DNA of 9,519 nt, from NCBI GenBank assembly GCA_013140785.1, contig JABFRZ010000139.1, forward strand, positions 1 through 9,519, read 5' to 3'. The stretch comes from Planctomycetota bacterium. Its GTDB lineage: Bacteria > Planctomycetota > UBA1135 > GCA-002686595. Below the pieces are notes generated by a model. The model saw only the letters and a program-made list of their open reading frames with translations. It was not told the origin of the DNA and did no database searches. Positions 1 through 8,698 of the stretch are shown here, one piece after another. Every line of letters starts with the position of its first letter. Positions within the stretch are counted from its first letter, which is position 1. A program made the translations under genes and the position numbers.

Positions 1-94
1 CGAGCCAGTCCCCGGGGCCGAGCGGCTCGAGCCGCACGCCCTCGATCAAAGCACGCAGGCGCCGAGCCGGAGCTCCGCACTGGCCGCAGTCCAT
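1..94 (-). CDS. Possible 5' end of a CxxC-containing protein, truncated by the window edge
   Basis: On the minus strand an ATG at 94-92 opens a frame with no stop to the window edge, 31 complete codons. It begins MDCGQCGAPARRLRAL, giving a C3-x2-C6 pair that could bind zinc or be redox active, followed by a plausible amphipathic stretch. Third codon positions are mostly G or C, as in the surrounding genes. There is no clear Shine-Dalgarno sequence, and the frame also stays open upstream of this ATG, so the start is uncertain. I do not recognise the family, and with so few residues the gene may not be real. If real, it is divergent from the membrane protein at 270-818. Confidence 0.3.
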   Translation of the reverse strand, partial: MDCGQCGAPARRLRALIEGVRLEPLGPGDWL

Positions 95-269
95 GGCCAG
101 ACCGCTATCGGCCGAATGCGCTCCCAGGCAGAGCGGACGGCTGCCCCTCCGCGGCCGCGCGGCCGCTGACCACAGGGCTGCGTGGCGGGCGAGGGTCGGA
201 ACTCCTTCTGGAACCCCGGCGCGAGGTGCTGAGGTCGAGCGGACTCCAGCCGATAAGCACGGCAGCGAC

Positions 270-818
270 ATGGCCTGGACGAAACGCACCGCTTCGAAGA
301 TCTGGATGCTGATCTTCGTCCTTGGCCTCCTCAGCCTGGTCAGGGAGGGGCTGTACGGGGGCATCCTCATCACCTTCATGCTCGCCTGCGTGGCGTGGCG
401 ACGCTGGGGAGAGTCTCCCCGCGCGGCGATGAACGCGACCCGGGTCTCCTGGAAGTGGACCGCGCTTCTCGTGGTCGTCTTCGCCTTCACGCCCCTCGCC
501 GCGGGACACGGCGTCGCTCCCATCGGGCTCGTGCTCTTCCTAGGCTTCGAGCACTTCCTCGTCTCCGCGGTGCTCGGCTGGCTCGGGGTCCTCGCGCTGG
601 CGGCGAGCCCGTGGGTCCCGTCGTCGCCCGCCCGCGCGCTGGCCCTCGTCGGGGCGAACCTCTTGTTCGCGACCCTGATCCTCGCCCAGGTGCGCACGGA
701 CGACCCGCTCCTCGCCGCGCTCCTCTCCCTGCCCTTCCTCGTCGCCTTCACGTTCTACGGAATCCATCTCCTTCGCATCCGCGCACTTCCCCCCGCGGCG
801 CTCAGGGCACGGTCGTGA
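270..818 (+). CDS. Multi-pass membrane protein of unknown function, 182 aa
   Basis: The protein is dominated by hydrophobic segments at about residues 10-25, 29-44, 62-79, 81-93, 94-112, 121-141 and 146-168, so six or seven membrane helices are likely. Short basic loops such as WRRWGESPR (43-51) and the C-terminal HLLRIRALPP (166-175) suggest cytoplasmic ends. I see no catalytic motif and do not recognise the family. The frame is open back to an ATG at 93, but the extra 59 residues are Arg/Pro/Ala-rich, polar and unlike a real N terminus. The ATG at 270, followed by a lysine/arginine cluster and then the first helix, is much more natural. No strong Shine-Dalgarno sequence is visible. The 3' end overlaps the convergent gene at 802-1365 by 17 bp. 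Confidence 0.6.
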   Translation: MAWTKRTASKIWMLIFVLGLLSLVREGLYGGILITFMLACVAWRRWGESPRAAMNATRVSWKWTALLVVVFAFTPLAAGHGVAPIGLVLFLGFEHFLVSAVLGWLGVLALAASPWVPSSPARALALVGANLLFATLILAQVRTDDPLLAALLSLPFLVAFTFYGIHLLRIRALPPAALRARS

Positions 819-1365
819 GGCGCCGGAAGCTCGCCACGAGCGCCTCGAACTCGGGCAGGTCGCGCGCGAACTCGGCGCCCGCCGGCGCCTCCAGCGCGAA
901 GGCGAAGAGCATTTCGCCATCGATCGCGCTGTAGAGCAGGTGCTCGCTCGACAGCGGCGCGGCCGAGGCTTCGTCCGGCGGCGGAGATTGCCTGAAGTGG
1001 GCGCGGAAGCCGGGCAGCCCGTCGAGGGTCACGGCCCGGCATGCGAGCACCACGACGCCGGGCTGGGCGGCGAGCTGGTCGCCGAGGGCCTGCACCAGCT
1101 CGGGCGCACTCGCTTCGACGGCCAGGGCCTCGTCTCCCGTGAGCACGGGGCCGGCGTTGAACGAGATCGCGTGGTTGCCGGTGGGATCGCGCGCGAGCAC
1201 TTGACCCGAGCGCATCCAGCCGAGCGGTAGCTCGAGCGCGAAGGCGCCGTCCGCGGCGACGAAATGCGGCGTTTCGACGCGCTCCCACTCGGTCTCGACC
1301 GACTGGCTTGCGCAGGCCGGAAACAGCGCGAGGGCGAGGCTCGCGAGAGGGGCGCCGGGTCGCAT
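802..1365 (-). CDS. Exported, probably lipid-anchored small protein with a PsbP/DcrB-like look, 187 aa
   Basis: Residues 1-18 look like a secretion signal (MRPGAPLASLALALFPAC). Cys18 could be lipidated, but the lipobox FPAC is not canonical (Phe at -3, with Leu at -4), so ordinary signal peptidase cleavage is also possible. The mature part has a short beta motif GAFALELPLGW (40-50). Later come GLPGFRAHFRQ (116-126), a long amphipathic helix around 77-100, and a C-terminal helix LPEFEALVASFRRL (170-183). This order (beta hairpin with P-x-GW, helices, final SF motif) resembles PsbP/DcrB/Mog1-fold lipoproteins, a fold-level impression only. The reading frame extends upstream of this ATG, but that stretch is arginine-rich and overlaps the flavin reductase gene. 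It lies 53 nt downstream of that gene on the same strand, so the two may be cotranscribed. No ribosome binding site is obvious. Confidence 0.6.
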   Translation of the reverse strand: MRPGAPLASLALALFPACASQSVETEWERVETPHFVAADGAFALELPLGWMRSGQVLARDPTGNHAISFNAGPVLTGDEALAVEASAPELVQALGDQLAAQPGVVVLACRAVTLDGLPGFRAHFRQSPPPDEASAAPLSSEHLLYSAIDGEMLFAFALEAPAGAEFARDLPEFEALVASFRRLTTVP

Positions 1366-1418
1366 GGCGCGCCAGTCTAGCTGCGAGCTCAGGCGCCAAG
1401 CACGCTTCTCGCGCGCGT

Positions 1419-1898
1419 TCAATACCCGAGCCCATTCTTGCGCAGGTGCACGGCTGGATCGCCCGCGCGCAGGAGCTCGCCGTGTTCGGCCACGCCGAAG
1501 ACGACCACGTGGTCGCCGGCCGCGAACTCGCCCGAGACGCGGCAGTCGAGCCACGCGAGCGCGCGCGAGAGGATCGGCAGGCCGGCGGGCGAGGGACGGT
1601 GCTCGAGCTCGTCGAAGGGCGAGCGGCCGGGTTCGTGGCGCTTGAAGAAGGCGCTCATCAGACCTTGGCTCGCGGCGTCGAGCACCGTGACCGCGAAGCG
1701 GCCGTGGGCGCGGATCGCGGCCAGGTGTTCGCGCTCCTCGGCGATGGCGAGCGACAGGACGGGCGGTGCAAAACCGACCTGCATCAGGAGCGAGCCGACG
1801 AAGCCGATCGGCCGGCCCTCCCGCAGGGTCGTCACGACGTAGAGGCCTGTCGGGATGCGGCCGAGCGCCTGGGCAAGTGGCGAGGGAACGGAGCTCAT
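1419..1898 (-). CDS. Flavin reductase-like, FMN-binding split-barrel protein, 159 aa
   Basis: The sequence fits the flavin reductase domain family, which binds FMN and typically reduces flavin with NAD(P)H to supply a partner oxygenase or diflavin system. Visible family features are IPTGLYVVTT (15-24) and the flavin-binding strand region GFVGSLLMQVGFAPPVLSLA (32-51). The core strand GRFAVTVL (66-73), ALAWLDCRV (113-121), GDHVVVFG (128-135) and the closing HLRKNGLGY (151-159) also fit. The length is normal for a single-domain member. The canonical T/S-rich FMN phosphate segment is here GSLLMQ, somewhat atypical. The ATG at 1898 starts directly before the conserved helix. No clear Shine-Dalgarno sequence precedes it. 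It is transcribed divergently from gyrA and probably together with the downstream gene at 802-1365. The partner oxygenase, if any, is not in the window. Confidence 0.85.
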   Translation of the reverse strand: MSSVPSPLAQALGRIPTGLYVVTTLREGRPIGFVGSLLMQVGFAPPVLSLAIAEEREHLAAIRAHGRFAVTVLDAASQGLMSAFFKRHEPGRSPFDELEHRPSPAGLPILSRALAWLDCRVSGEFAAGDHVVVFGVAEHGELLRAGDPAVHLRKNGLGY

Positions 1899-2252
1899 GG
1901 AAGGGGCGAAAGCGTAGCGCGCGGAGCTCGCAATTCGCCGCGCGAGGTGGCTCCGACCCGGCTCTCTACCCATGTCGGGAAGAAGTCGGCACCGAGGTGC
2001 CGCGGAAGGCCTCTCCCGTGTGCGTCGCGGACCTTCCGGAAGCCTCGCCCGGAGCGCTCTCCAGCATGGATTCCAGGTGCCTTTCAGGCGACAATCCGCG
2101 TCTCGTCCTCCGGCCCGGAGAGCCTCCCCGAGGCTTCCTTTCGGCCCGACGGAAACGACCGGGACGGAGAGGGCGCCAGACCGGCCCCTCGACGCCTCCG
2201 ACCGCCAGCGGCGACCAGCCAGAGCTGCCAGCCAAGAGATGCCAGCCAAACA
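1899..2252. other. Divergent intergenic region between the flavin reductase gene and gyrA
   Basis: This 354-bp stretch must carry promoters for both directions, but I cannot assign -35/-10 boxes with confidence. It holds several dyads: 7-bp arms at 1918-1924 and 1938-1944, a 16-bp operator-like repeat at 1987-2002, a 10-bp palindrome CTTCCGGAAG at 2033-2042, and a small hairpin AGCCTC-CCC-GAGGCT at 2121-2135. The open frames across it are arginine/proline-rich and read as non-coding shadows. The end nearest gyrA carries a short tandem duplication. Confidence 0.5.
1987..2002. promoter_or_regulatory. Operator-like inverted repeat CGGCACC-GA-GGTGCCG
   Basis: Perfect 7-bp arms are separated by 2 bp, centred 96 bp before the flavin reductase start and about 258 bp before gyrA. 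The compact form resembles a dimeric repressor site rather than a terminator. In GC-rich DNA such dyads also arise by chance, and no regulator is known for it. Confidence 0.3.

Positions 2253-2254
<2 letters not shown>
2227..2254 (+). repeat. Imperfect 14-bp tandem duplication at the gyrA start
   Basis: Positions 2227-2240 and 2241-2254 are copies matching at 11 of 14 bases, with the first nine (GCCAGCCAA) identical. Each copy ends in AT and is followed by G, giving two ATG codons, at 2239 and 2253. The first is out of frame with gyrA and reads MPAKQ then stops at 2254-2256, overlapping the gyrA ATG in an ATGA arrangement. Confidence 0.6.
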
Positions 2255-4892
<2,638 letters not shown>

Positions 4893-4894
4893 CC

Positions 4895-5341
4895 ATGCCG
4901 ACGCTGCTCGCAAAGCTCCAGGACGACATGAAGAAGGCCATGAAGGCGGGTGACGCGCTCACGCGCGACACCGTGCGTCTGGCCATCACCGACCTGAACA
5001 AGAAGGAGCTCGACCTCGCGCGCGAACTGAAGCCCGAGGAGGAACTTGCCGTGCTCAAGAAGTGCGTCAAGAGCCGCGAGGACTCGGTCACGCAGTATTC
5101 CGCCGCCGGCCGCAAGGACCTGGCCGACAGGGAACAGGCCGAGATCGGCGTGATCCAGCGCTACCTGCCGAAGATGCTCGACGAGGACGCCACGCGCGCG
5201 ATCGTGCAGCAGACGATCGCGAAGCTCGGCCTCTCCTCGAAGAAGGACCTCGGCCAGGTGATGAAGACCGTCCTGGCCGAGCACAAGGGCACGCTCGACG
5301 GCAAGCTCGTGCAAAAACAAGCGAGCGAGCTGCTGAGTTGA
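4895..5341 (+). CDS. yqeY: GatB/YqeY domain-containing protein, 148 aa
   Basis: This is a stand-alone copy of the tRNA-binding tail domain found at the C terminus of the GatB amidotransferase subunit; free-standing YqeY proteins have no settled function. Family features include an N-terminal helix with DDMKKAMKAGD (10-20) and R24-x3-R28, the motif QYSAAGRKDLADREQAE (67-83), the invariant-looking RYLPKML (89-95), and the C-terminal block DLGQVMKTVLAEHKGTLDGK (118-137). Length is typical of the family (about 150 residues). The ATG lies 2 bp after the gyrA stop. The purine-rich GGGGACGAGAAG at the end of gyrA can serve as its ribosome binding region, which suggests translational coupling. Confidence 0.93.
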   Translation: MPTLLAKLQDDMKKAMKAGDALTRDTVRLAITDLNKKELDLARELKPEEELAVLKKCVKSREDSVTQYSAAGRKDLADREQAEIGVIQRYLPKMLDEDATRAIVQQTIAKLGLSSKKDLGQVMKTVLAEHKGTLDGKLVQKQASELLS

Positions 5342-5397
5342 GCGGTCGATCTCGGAGCGGATCTACCGCAAGAGAAGGCTCGACAGGGGCAGGGTGA

Positions 5398-5411
5398 CGA
5401 TCCGCGGATCG
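5398..5411. promoter_or_regulatory. Perfect 14-bp palindrome CGATCCGCGGATCG
   Basis: A perfect 14-bp dyad with no spacer, centred about 243 bp before the activator start. It is built from two CGGATC motifs facing each other. It could be a regulator-binding site, for instance an enhancer-like site for the activator encoded downstream. No protein is known to bind it. Confidence 0.4.
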
Positions 5412-5431
5412 CCATGATGTCCACCAGCTTC

Positions 5432-5447
5432 GCGCCAACGTTGGCGC
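5432..5447. promoter_or_regulatory. Perfect 16-bp palindrome GCGCCAACGTTGGCGC
   Basis: A perfect 16-bp dyad with an AT-containing centre (AACGTT), centred about 208 bp before the activator start and 35 bp downstream of the centre of the first palindrome. Its core CAACGTTG resembles that of the dyad at 7731-7748 after the activator gene. Its size and position fit a dimeric regulator site. The role is inferred. Confidence 0.45.
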
Positions 5448-5474
5448 CCAGCGCGCGCTGCGGGATAGAGGAAC

Positions 5475-5498
5475 GGATCCGACATGCTGCACGGATCC
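5475..5498. promoter_or_regulatory. Inverted repeat GGATCCG-N10-CGGATCC
   Basis: Perfect 7-bp arms are separated by 10 bp, centred about 161 bp before the activator start. The left arm is part of the palindrome CGGATCCG (5474-5481). Outer flanks CGGGATA (5461-5467) and TATCCGG (5499-5505) are nearly complementary with an asymmetric bulge, so the RNA could also fold. No T-run follows, so an operator is as likely as a terminator. Confidence 0.4.
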
Positions 5499-5647
5499 TA
5501 TCCGGGCTCCTCGGCTGATCCTCTCGCCGCCCTGTCGGCACCACCGCAGCCCGGAGAATCAGGCTCTTGGAAGAAACCGCGCCCTTCCACGAGGACTAGC
5601 TCTTCACACCCGCCCGCGGACAGAAGCGAATAGCATGGGGGGGGCTC

Positions 5648-7723
5648 ATGGCGCTCACCTGGACACGCGACGATCAAGACCGGCGCCTGCTCGAGACGGC
5701 CACGGGTTTGGCCGGCACGCGGCGTATCCCGGAGCTCCTGCCACGCTTGAAGCAGGCGCTCGAGCTCGGCGGCGAGGCGGCGGTGGCGGGCCTCGGCGTG
5801 CATGACCACGAGCGACGGCTTTTCGTTTACCACGCCATGTCGCCCGCGCGTGGCGCGCTCGAGATGGTCGAGGTTCCGGCCGAGGACAGCGAGGCGCACG
5901 GCAGCGAGGTGGGTGAGCAGCGCGCGCGCGTGCTGCGGCTCGAGCCGCGCTCGCCGAACGCCTTCCACCGCACGCTCGCGCAGCGCGGCCTCGTGAGCCT
6001 GGTCTCCGTGCCGCTCTTCGGCGGCGAGCGCACGTTGGGCTCGCTGTTCGTAGGCCTGCGCGTGGGCGAGCTGGACCCGGAGGGATCCGAGTACCTGACG
6101 CTGCTCGCCAAGCTGGTCGAACCGCACGTCTGGAACTGCTTCGTGGACGAGCGTTTCGCGCGTGGCGACCGGCGCCGGGACGCGTTGCGGGAACTCTCGA
6201 GCGTCATCAACAGCTCGCTCGATCCACGCGTCGTGCTGCACCTCGCGCGTTCGGCGCTGGGCGCGATCGAGGGGCACCGCTGGAGCTGCATCGGCCTCAT
6301 CGACTCGGCCGGAGGGACCTGGAAGCGCCACGACCGCCCGCACGACTACCGCGGCGACGGCGAGGAGCCGCAGTCGCGGCCGATCGCGGGTAGCGTCCTC
6401 GAGCGCGTCCTGCGCGCGGGCAAGACGATCGAGTCCGGTGACCTCGCCAGCTCGGCCCTGCTCGCGGACGAGACCGAGCTGCTCACGAACGGCGTGCGCC
6501 GCTACGTCGCGACGCCCCTGCGCGCGGGTGGCAAGCTGCTGGGTGCCTTCCTGTTCGGCAGCGACGACCCGCGCCCGCCGCTGCCGGTCGATGTGTGGCT
6601 GATCGAGAACACCGCGCTGCAGATCGCGCTGGCGCTCGCGAATGCGCTGCACCACGACGAGATCCTGCGCCTCTCCGCGCGCCGCGAGCAGCAGAACTCC
6701 TACCTGCGCGAGGAGATCAAGGGCGAGCACACCACCATCCTCGGGCGCTCGAACGCCATGCGCCGCGTGTTCGAGCAGATCGCGCGCGTGGCCACCACCG
6801 ACGCGAGCGTCCTGATCAGCGGCCCCACCGGGGTGGGCAAGGAGCTCGTCGCGCGCGCGATCCACGAGGCCAGCCCGCAGCGCGACCAGCCGATGGTCAA
6901 GCTCAACTGCGCTGCGATCCCCGAGGGCATGGTCGAGAGCGAGCTCTTCGGCCACGAGCGCGGGGCCTTCACCTCGGCGGTCGATCGGCGCATCGGACGC
7001 TTCGAGCTGGCCCACGGCGGAACGCTGTTCCTGGACGAGGTCGGCGAGCTCTCGCTCGCGGTCCAGGCCAAGCTCCTGCGCGTCCTGCAGAGCGGCGAGT
7101 TCGAGCGCGTCGGCGGCTCGAAGACACTCACCAGCAACGCGCGTATCTTGGCGGCCACCAACCGTGATCTAGCCCGGACCATGGCGAACGGCGGCTTTCG
7201 CTCGGACCTCTACTACCGGCTCAACGTGTTCCCGATCTTCGTCCCGGCGCTGGAGGAGCGGCGCGAGGACATCCCCCTGCTCGCGGCGGCGTTCCTCGAG
7301 CAGCTCGCGCGCCGCATGGGCAAGCGCATCGAGGGCTTCGCGCCCGCCGCGCTCGAGTACCTGCGCGCGCGCAGCTGGCCCGGCAACGTGCGCGAGCTGC
7401 GCCACGTGATCGAGCGCGCGGCGATCCTGTGCGACGGTCCGCTGCTCACGATCGAGGAGGAGTCCGCGGCGCGGCGAGCAGGTGCGAGCCCCGAACCGCT
7501 GGCCGTGGCCGGCGCGCGGCTCGAGGCGGTCGAGGCCGCCCACATCTGCGCCACGCTCGAGCACACCGGCTGGGTGATCGAGGGTCCGCGCGGCGCAGCG
7601 GCCATCTTGGGCCTGAATCCCTCGACGCTGCGCTTCCGCATGAAGCGCCTCGGCATCCAGCGCGTCACCGGAAACGCCGCGCTTCCTGGCGTGACGAGCG
7701 ACACGCCTCCCGCCAGCGGCTGA
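5648..7723 (+). CDS. Sigma-54-dependent transcriptional activator, FhlA/NorR-like, 691 aa
   Basis: This is a bacterial enhancer-binding protein, which remodels sigma-54 RNA polymerase by ATP hydrolysis. Residues 1-165 and 175-335 look like two GAF-type sensing segments; there is no receiver domain with a phosphorylatable aspartate. A linker YLREEIKGEH (352-361) is typical of the FhlA group. The AAA+ domain has Walker A GPTGVGKE (392-399) and the loop GAFTSA (439-444, instead of the usual GAFTGA). It also has Walker B LFLDEVGEL (460-468), the arginine-finger region FRSDLYYRLNVFP (517-529) and WPGNVREL (577-584). The C terminus (631-672) is a Fis-like HTH of FhlA/NorR form, GPRGAAAILGLNPSTLRFRM (646-665). 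The ATG at 5648 follows a G-rich run. The inducing signal is unknown. Dyads on both sides of the gene suggest autoregulation and control of the following gene. Confidence 0.93.
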   Translation: MALTWTRDDQDRRLLETATGLAGTRRIPELLPRLKQALELGGEAAVAGLGVHDHERRLFVYHAMSPARGALEMVEVPAEDSEAHGSEVGEQRARVLRLEPRSPNAFHRTLAQRGLVSLVSVPLFGGERTLGSLFVGLRVGELDPEGSEYLTLLAKLVEPHVWNCFVDERFARGDRRRDALRELSSVINSSLDPRVVLHLARSALGAIEGHRWSCIGLIDSAGGTWKRHDRPHDYRGDGEEPQSRPIAGSVLERVLRAGKTIESGDLASSALLADETELLTNGVRRYVATPLRAGGKLLGAFLFGSDDPRPPLPVDVWLIENTALQIALALANALHHDEILRLSARREQQNSYLREEIKGEHTTILGRSNAMRRVFEQIARVATTDASVLISGPTGVGKELVARAIHEASPQRDQPMVKLNCAAIPEGMVESELFGHERGAFTSAVDRRIGRFELAHGGTLFLDEVGELSLAVQAKLLRVLQSGEFERVGGSKTLTSNARILAATNRDLARTMANGGFRSDLYYRLNVFPIFVPALEERREDIPLLAAAFLEQLARRMGKRIEGFAPAALEYLRARSWPGNVRELRHVIERAAILCDGPLLTIEEESAARRAGASPEPLAVAGARLEAVEAAHICATLEHTGWVIEGPRGAAAILGLNPSTLRFRMKRLGIQRVTGNAALPGVTSDTPPASG

Positions 7724-7730
7724 GGGCGAG

Positions 7731-7748
7731 GCCGCAACTCGTTGCGGC
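7731..7748. promoter_or_regulatory. Perfect 18-nt dyad GCCGCAAC-TC-GTTGCGGC
   Basis: Perfect 8-bp arms with a 2-bp spacer begin 8 bp after the activator stop codon and 134 bp before the next start. As RNA it would make a 7-bp stem with a CTCG tetraloop, but no T-tract follows, so it is not a standard terminator. Its CAAC/GTTG core matches the palindrome at 5432-5447, apart from the 2-bp spacer. Confidence 0.45.
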
Positions 7749-7845
7749 ACGTGTCGGCGAGGCCGGCCCCGCAGCCCGAGAACGAGGCTTCGAACGCGGG
7801 CACGAGGCTTGCCCTTCCACAGGCTCCCTTCGTCCCGAACTCCCT

Positions 7846-7865
7846 GGAGCAAGCAGGAGCAAGCA
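7846..7865 (+). repeat. Perfect 10-bp tandem duplication carrying the ribosome binding site
   Basis: GGAGCAAGCA occurs twice in direct succession and ends on the A of the ATG at 7865. The second copy supplies AGGAG (7855-7859), 5 nt before the start codon. This is the clearest Shine-Dalgarno sequence in the window, and it decides the start of the exported protein. Confidence 0.75.
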
Positions 7866-8698
7866 TGTCCCTACGCAGCCTTTCCCTCGTCGCTCTTCTC
7901 TCTCTTCCCACGCCCGCGCTGGCCGGCGAACGCCTGCTGGTCGCCGGCACGGATGGCTTCGTCTACCAGACGAACCCGAACGCGGCCACGAGCACCTTCG
8001 AGTACTTCGCTTGCGCGTGCACCGGGCCCGTGAACGCGCTGACCGCGGACCACCACAACCTCTACGTCGCCGACGAGTTTGGCCAGCTGCTGGTGACCGA
8101 CGTGCGCAGCGGCGCGCCGAAGTCCCTCGTCCAGCTCGGCATGTTCGACATCACGTCGATGGCGGCGCCCCCGAGCGGCCTGTTCGTTGGCACCGCGAGC
8201 GGCGTCGTGGCGCGTGTCGACCCCGAGACCGGCGTGACGCTCGATCAGCGCACGGCGCCGGCGGCGGTACGCGCGCTCGCCACCCTCAACGGCAAGCTCT
8301 TCGCTGCCACGTTCGACCCGAACAGCCTCGGTGCGATCTACAGCGCGCCGCTGGGCTCCGGCGAGTTCACGTACTTCAGCTGCTTCTGCTTCTTCGACCT
8401 GCGAGAACTCCTGGTAGACGGCAACGACCTGCTCGCTGCCGATGGCTCCGGTCTCGTCACCCGCATCGACGGCACCACGGGCGCGGTCCTCGACGCGCAG
8501 TGGACTGCACCCCTGAATGCGATGGCCGTGAGCGGCAGCTATTACTTGGTGCACGTTGGCGGCGGCGTGATCGGGCGCTTCGACGCGCTGGGCACTCCGC
8601 TCGGCAAGCTCCTCAGCCCGTTCGCCGTGCGCGCGATGCTCGTGGTGAAGGACCCGCCGCGTCCGACCATTGCGCCGAAGTCCGCGAAGCGCCCGTAG
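7865..8698 (+). CDS. Exported six-blade propeller-like protein with two CxC motifs, 277 aa
   Basis: Residues 1-20 form a signal peptide (MSLRSLSLVALLSLPTPALA), cleaved before GERLL, so the protein should act outside the cytoplasm. The mature part consists of about six 35-45-residue beta units starting near 22, 55, 95, 133, 178 and 217. Each has a pattern like L-hydrophobic-x-A-D-x-x-G-x-hydrophobic-x-x-hydrophobic-D, as in PQQ/WD/Kelch-like propellers. Units 1-3 and 4-6 align with each other at an offset of 121-123 residues. The first unit of each half ends in FEYFACAC (45-52) or FTYFSCFC (168-175), which supply the only four cysteines (C50, C52, C173, C175). The tail is basic and proline-rich. 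The frame is open from an ATG at 7742, but the Shine-Dalgarno sequence and signal peptide fix the start at 7865. No enzyme motif is seen and the family is not recognised. It follows the sigma-54 activator by 141 bp on the same strand. Confidence 0.75.
   Translation: MSLRSLSLVALLSLPTPALAGERLLVAGTDGFVYQTNPNAATSTFEYFACACTGPVNALTADHHNLYVADEFGQLLVTDVRSGAPKSLVQLGMFDITSMAAPPSGLFVGTASGVVARVDPETGVTLDQRTAPAAVRALATLNGKLFAATFDPNSLGAIYSAPLGSGEFTYFSCFCFFDLRELLVDGNDLLAADGSGLVTRIDGTTGAVLDAQWTAPLNAMAVSGSYYLVHVGGGVIGRFDALGTPLGKLLSPFAVRAMLVVKDPPRPTIAPKSAKRP

Larger units (their letters stand above)
5342..5647. other. Dyad-rich intergenic region upstream of the sigma-54 activator gene
   Basis: This 306-bp stretch separates yqeY from the activator. 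Its first half (5358-5498) holds CGGATC or its complement six times, at 5358, 5399, 5405, 5474, 5476 and 5492, and three inverted repeats. Its second half has a 49-codon open frame (5484-5633) that I do not believe, and ends in a run of eight Gs just before the start codon. No T-tract terminator for yqeY is visible. A very weak -24/-12-like match (GG at 5537, GC at 5549) would place a start site near 5562. Confidence 0.5.

Noticed and set aside
151..166. GCGGCCGC repeated twice, a 16-bp palindrome
   Set aside because: It is made only of G and C and lies in a low-information stretch. Such runs arise easily at this base composition, and nothing nearby suggests a function.
1308..2252. N-terminal extension of gyrA by 315 codons
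   Set aside because: The GyrA family starts close to the MSESYLNYA motif. The upstream sequence is antisense to the flavin reductase and lacks protein character.
5536..5550. Possible sigma-54 promoter (GGCAC...GC) for the activator gene
   Set aside because: Only about 7 of 12 defined consensus positions match and the -12 box is CAGC. Such matches are frequent in DNA this GC-rich.
5484..5633. A 49-codon plus-strand ORF just before the sigma-54 activator
   Set aside because: A GAGGAA precedes it, but third-position GC is clearly lower than in neighbouring genes, the product is Pro/Ser-rich, and its start lies inside the loop of an inverted repeat.
7742..7864. 41-codon upstream extension of the propeller-like protein
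   Set aside because: It would bury the signal peptide and ignore the perfect AGGAG 5 nt before 7865.
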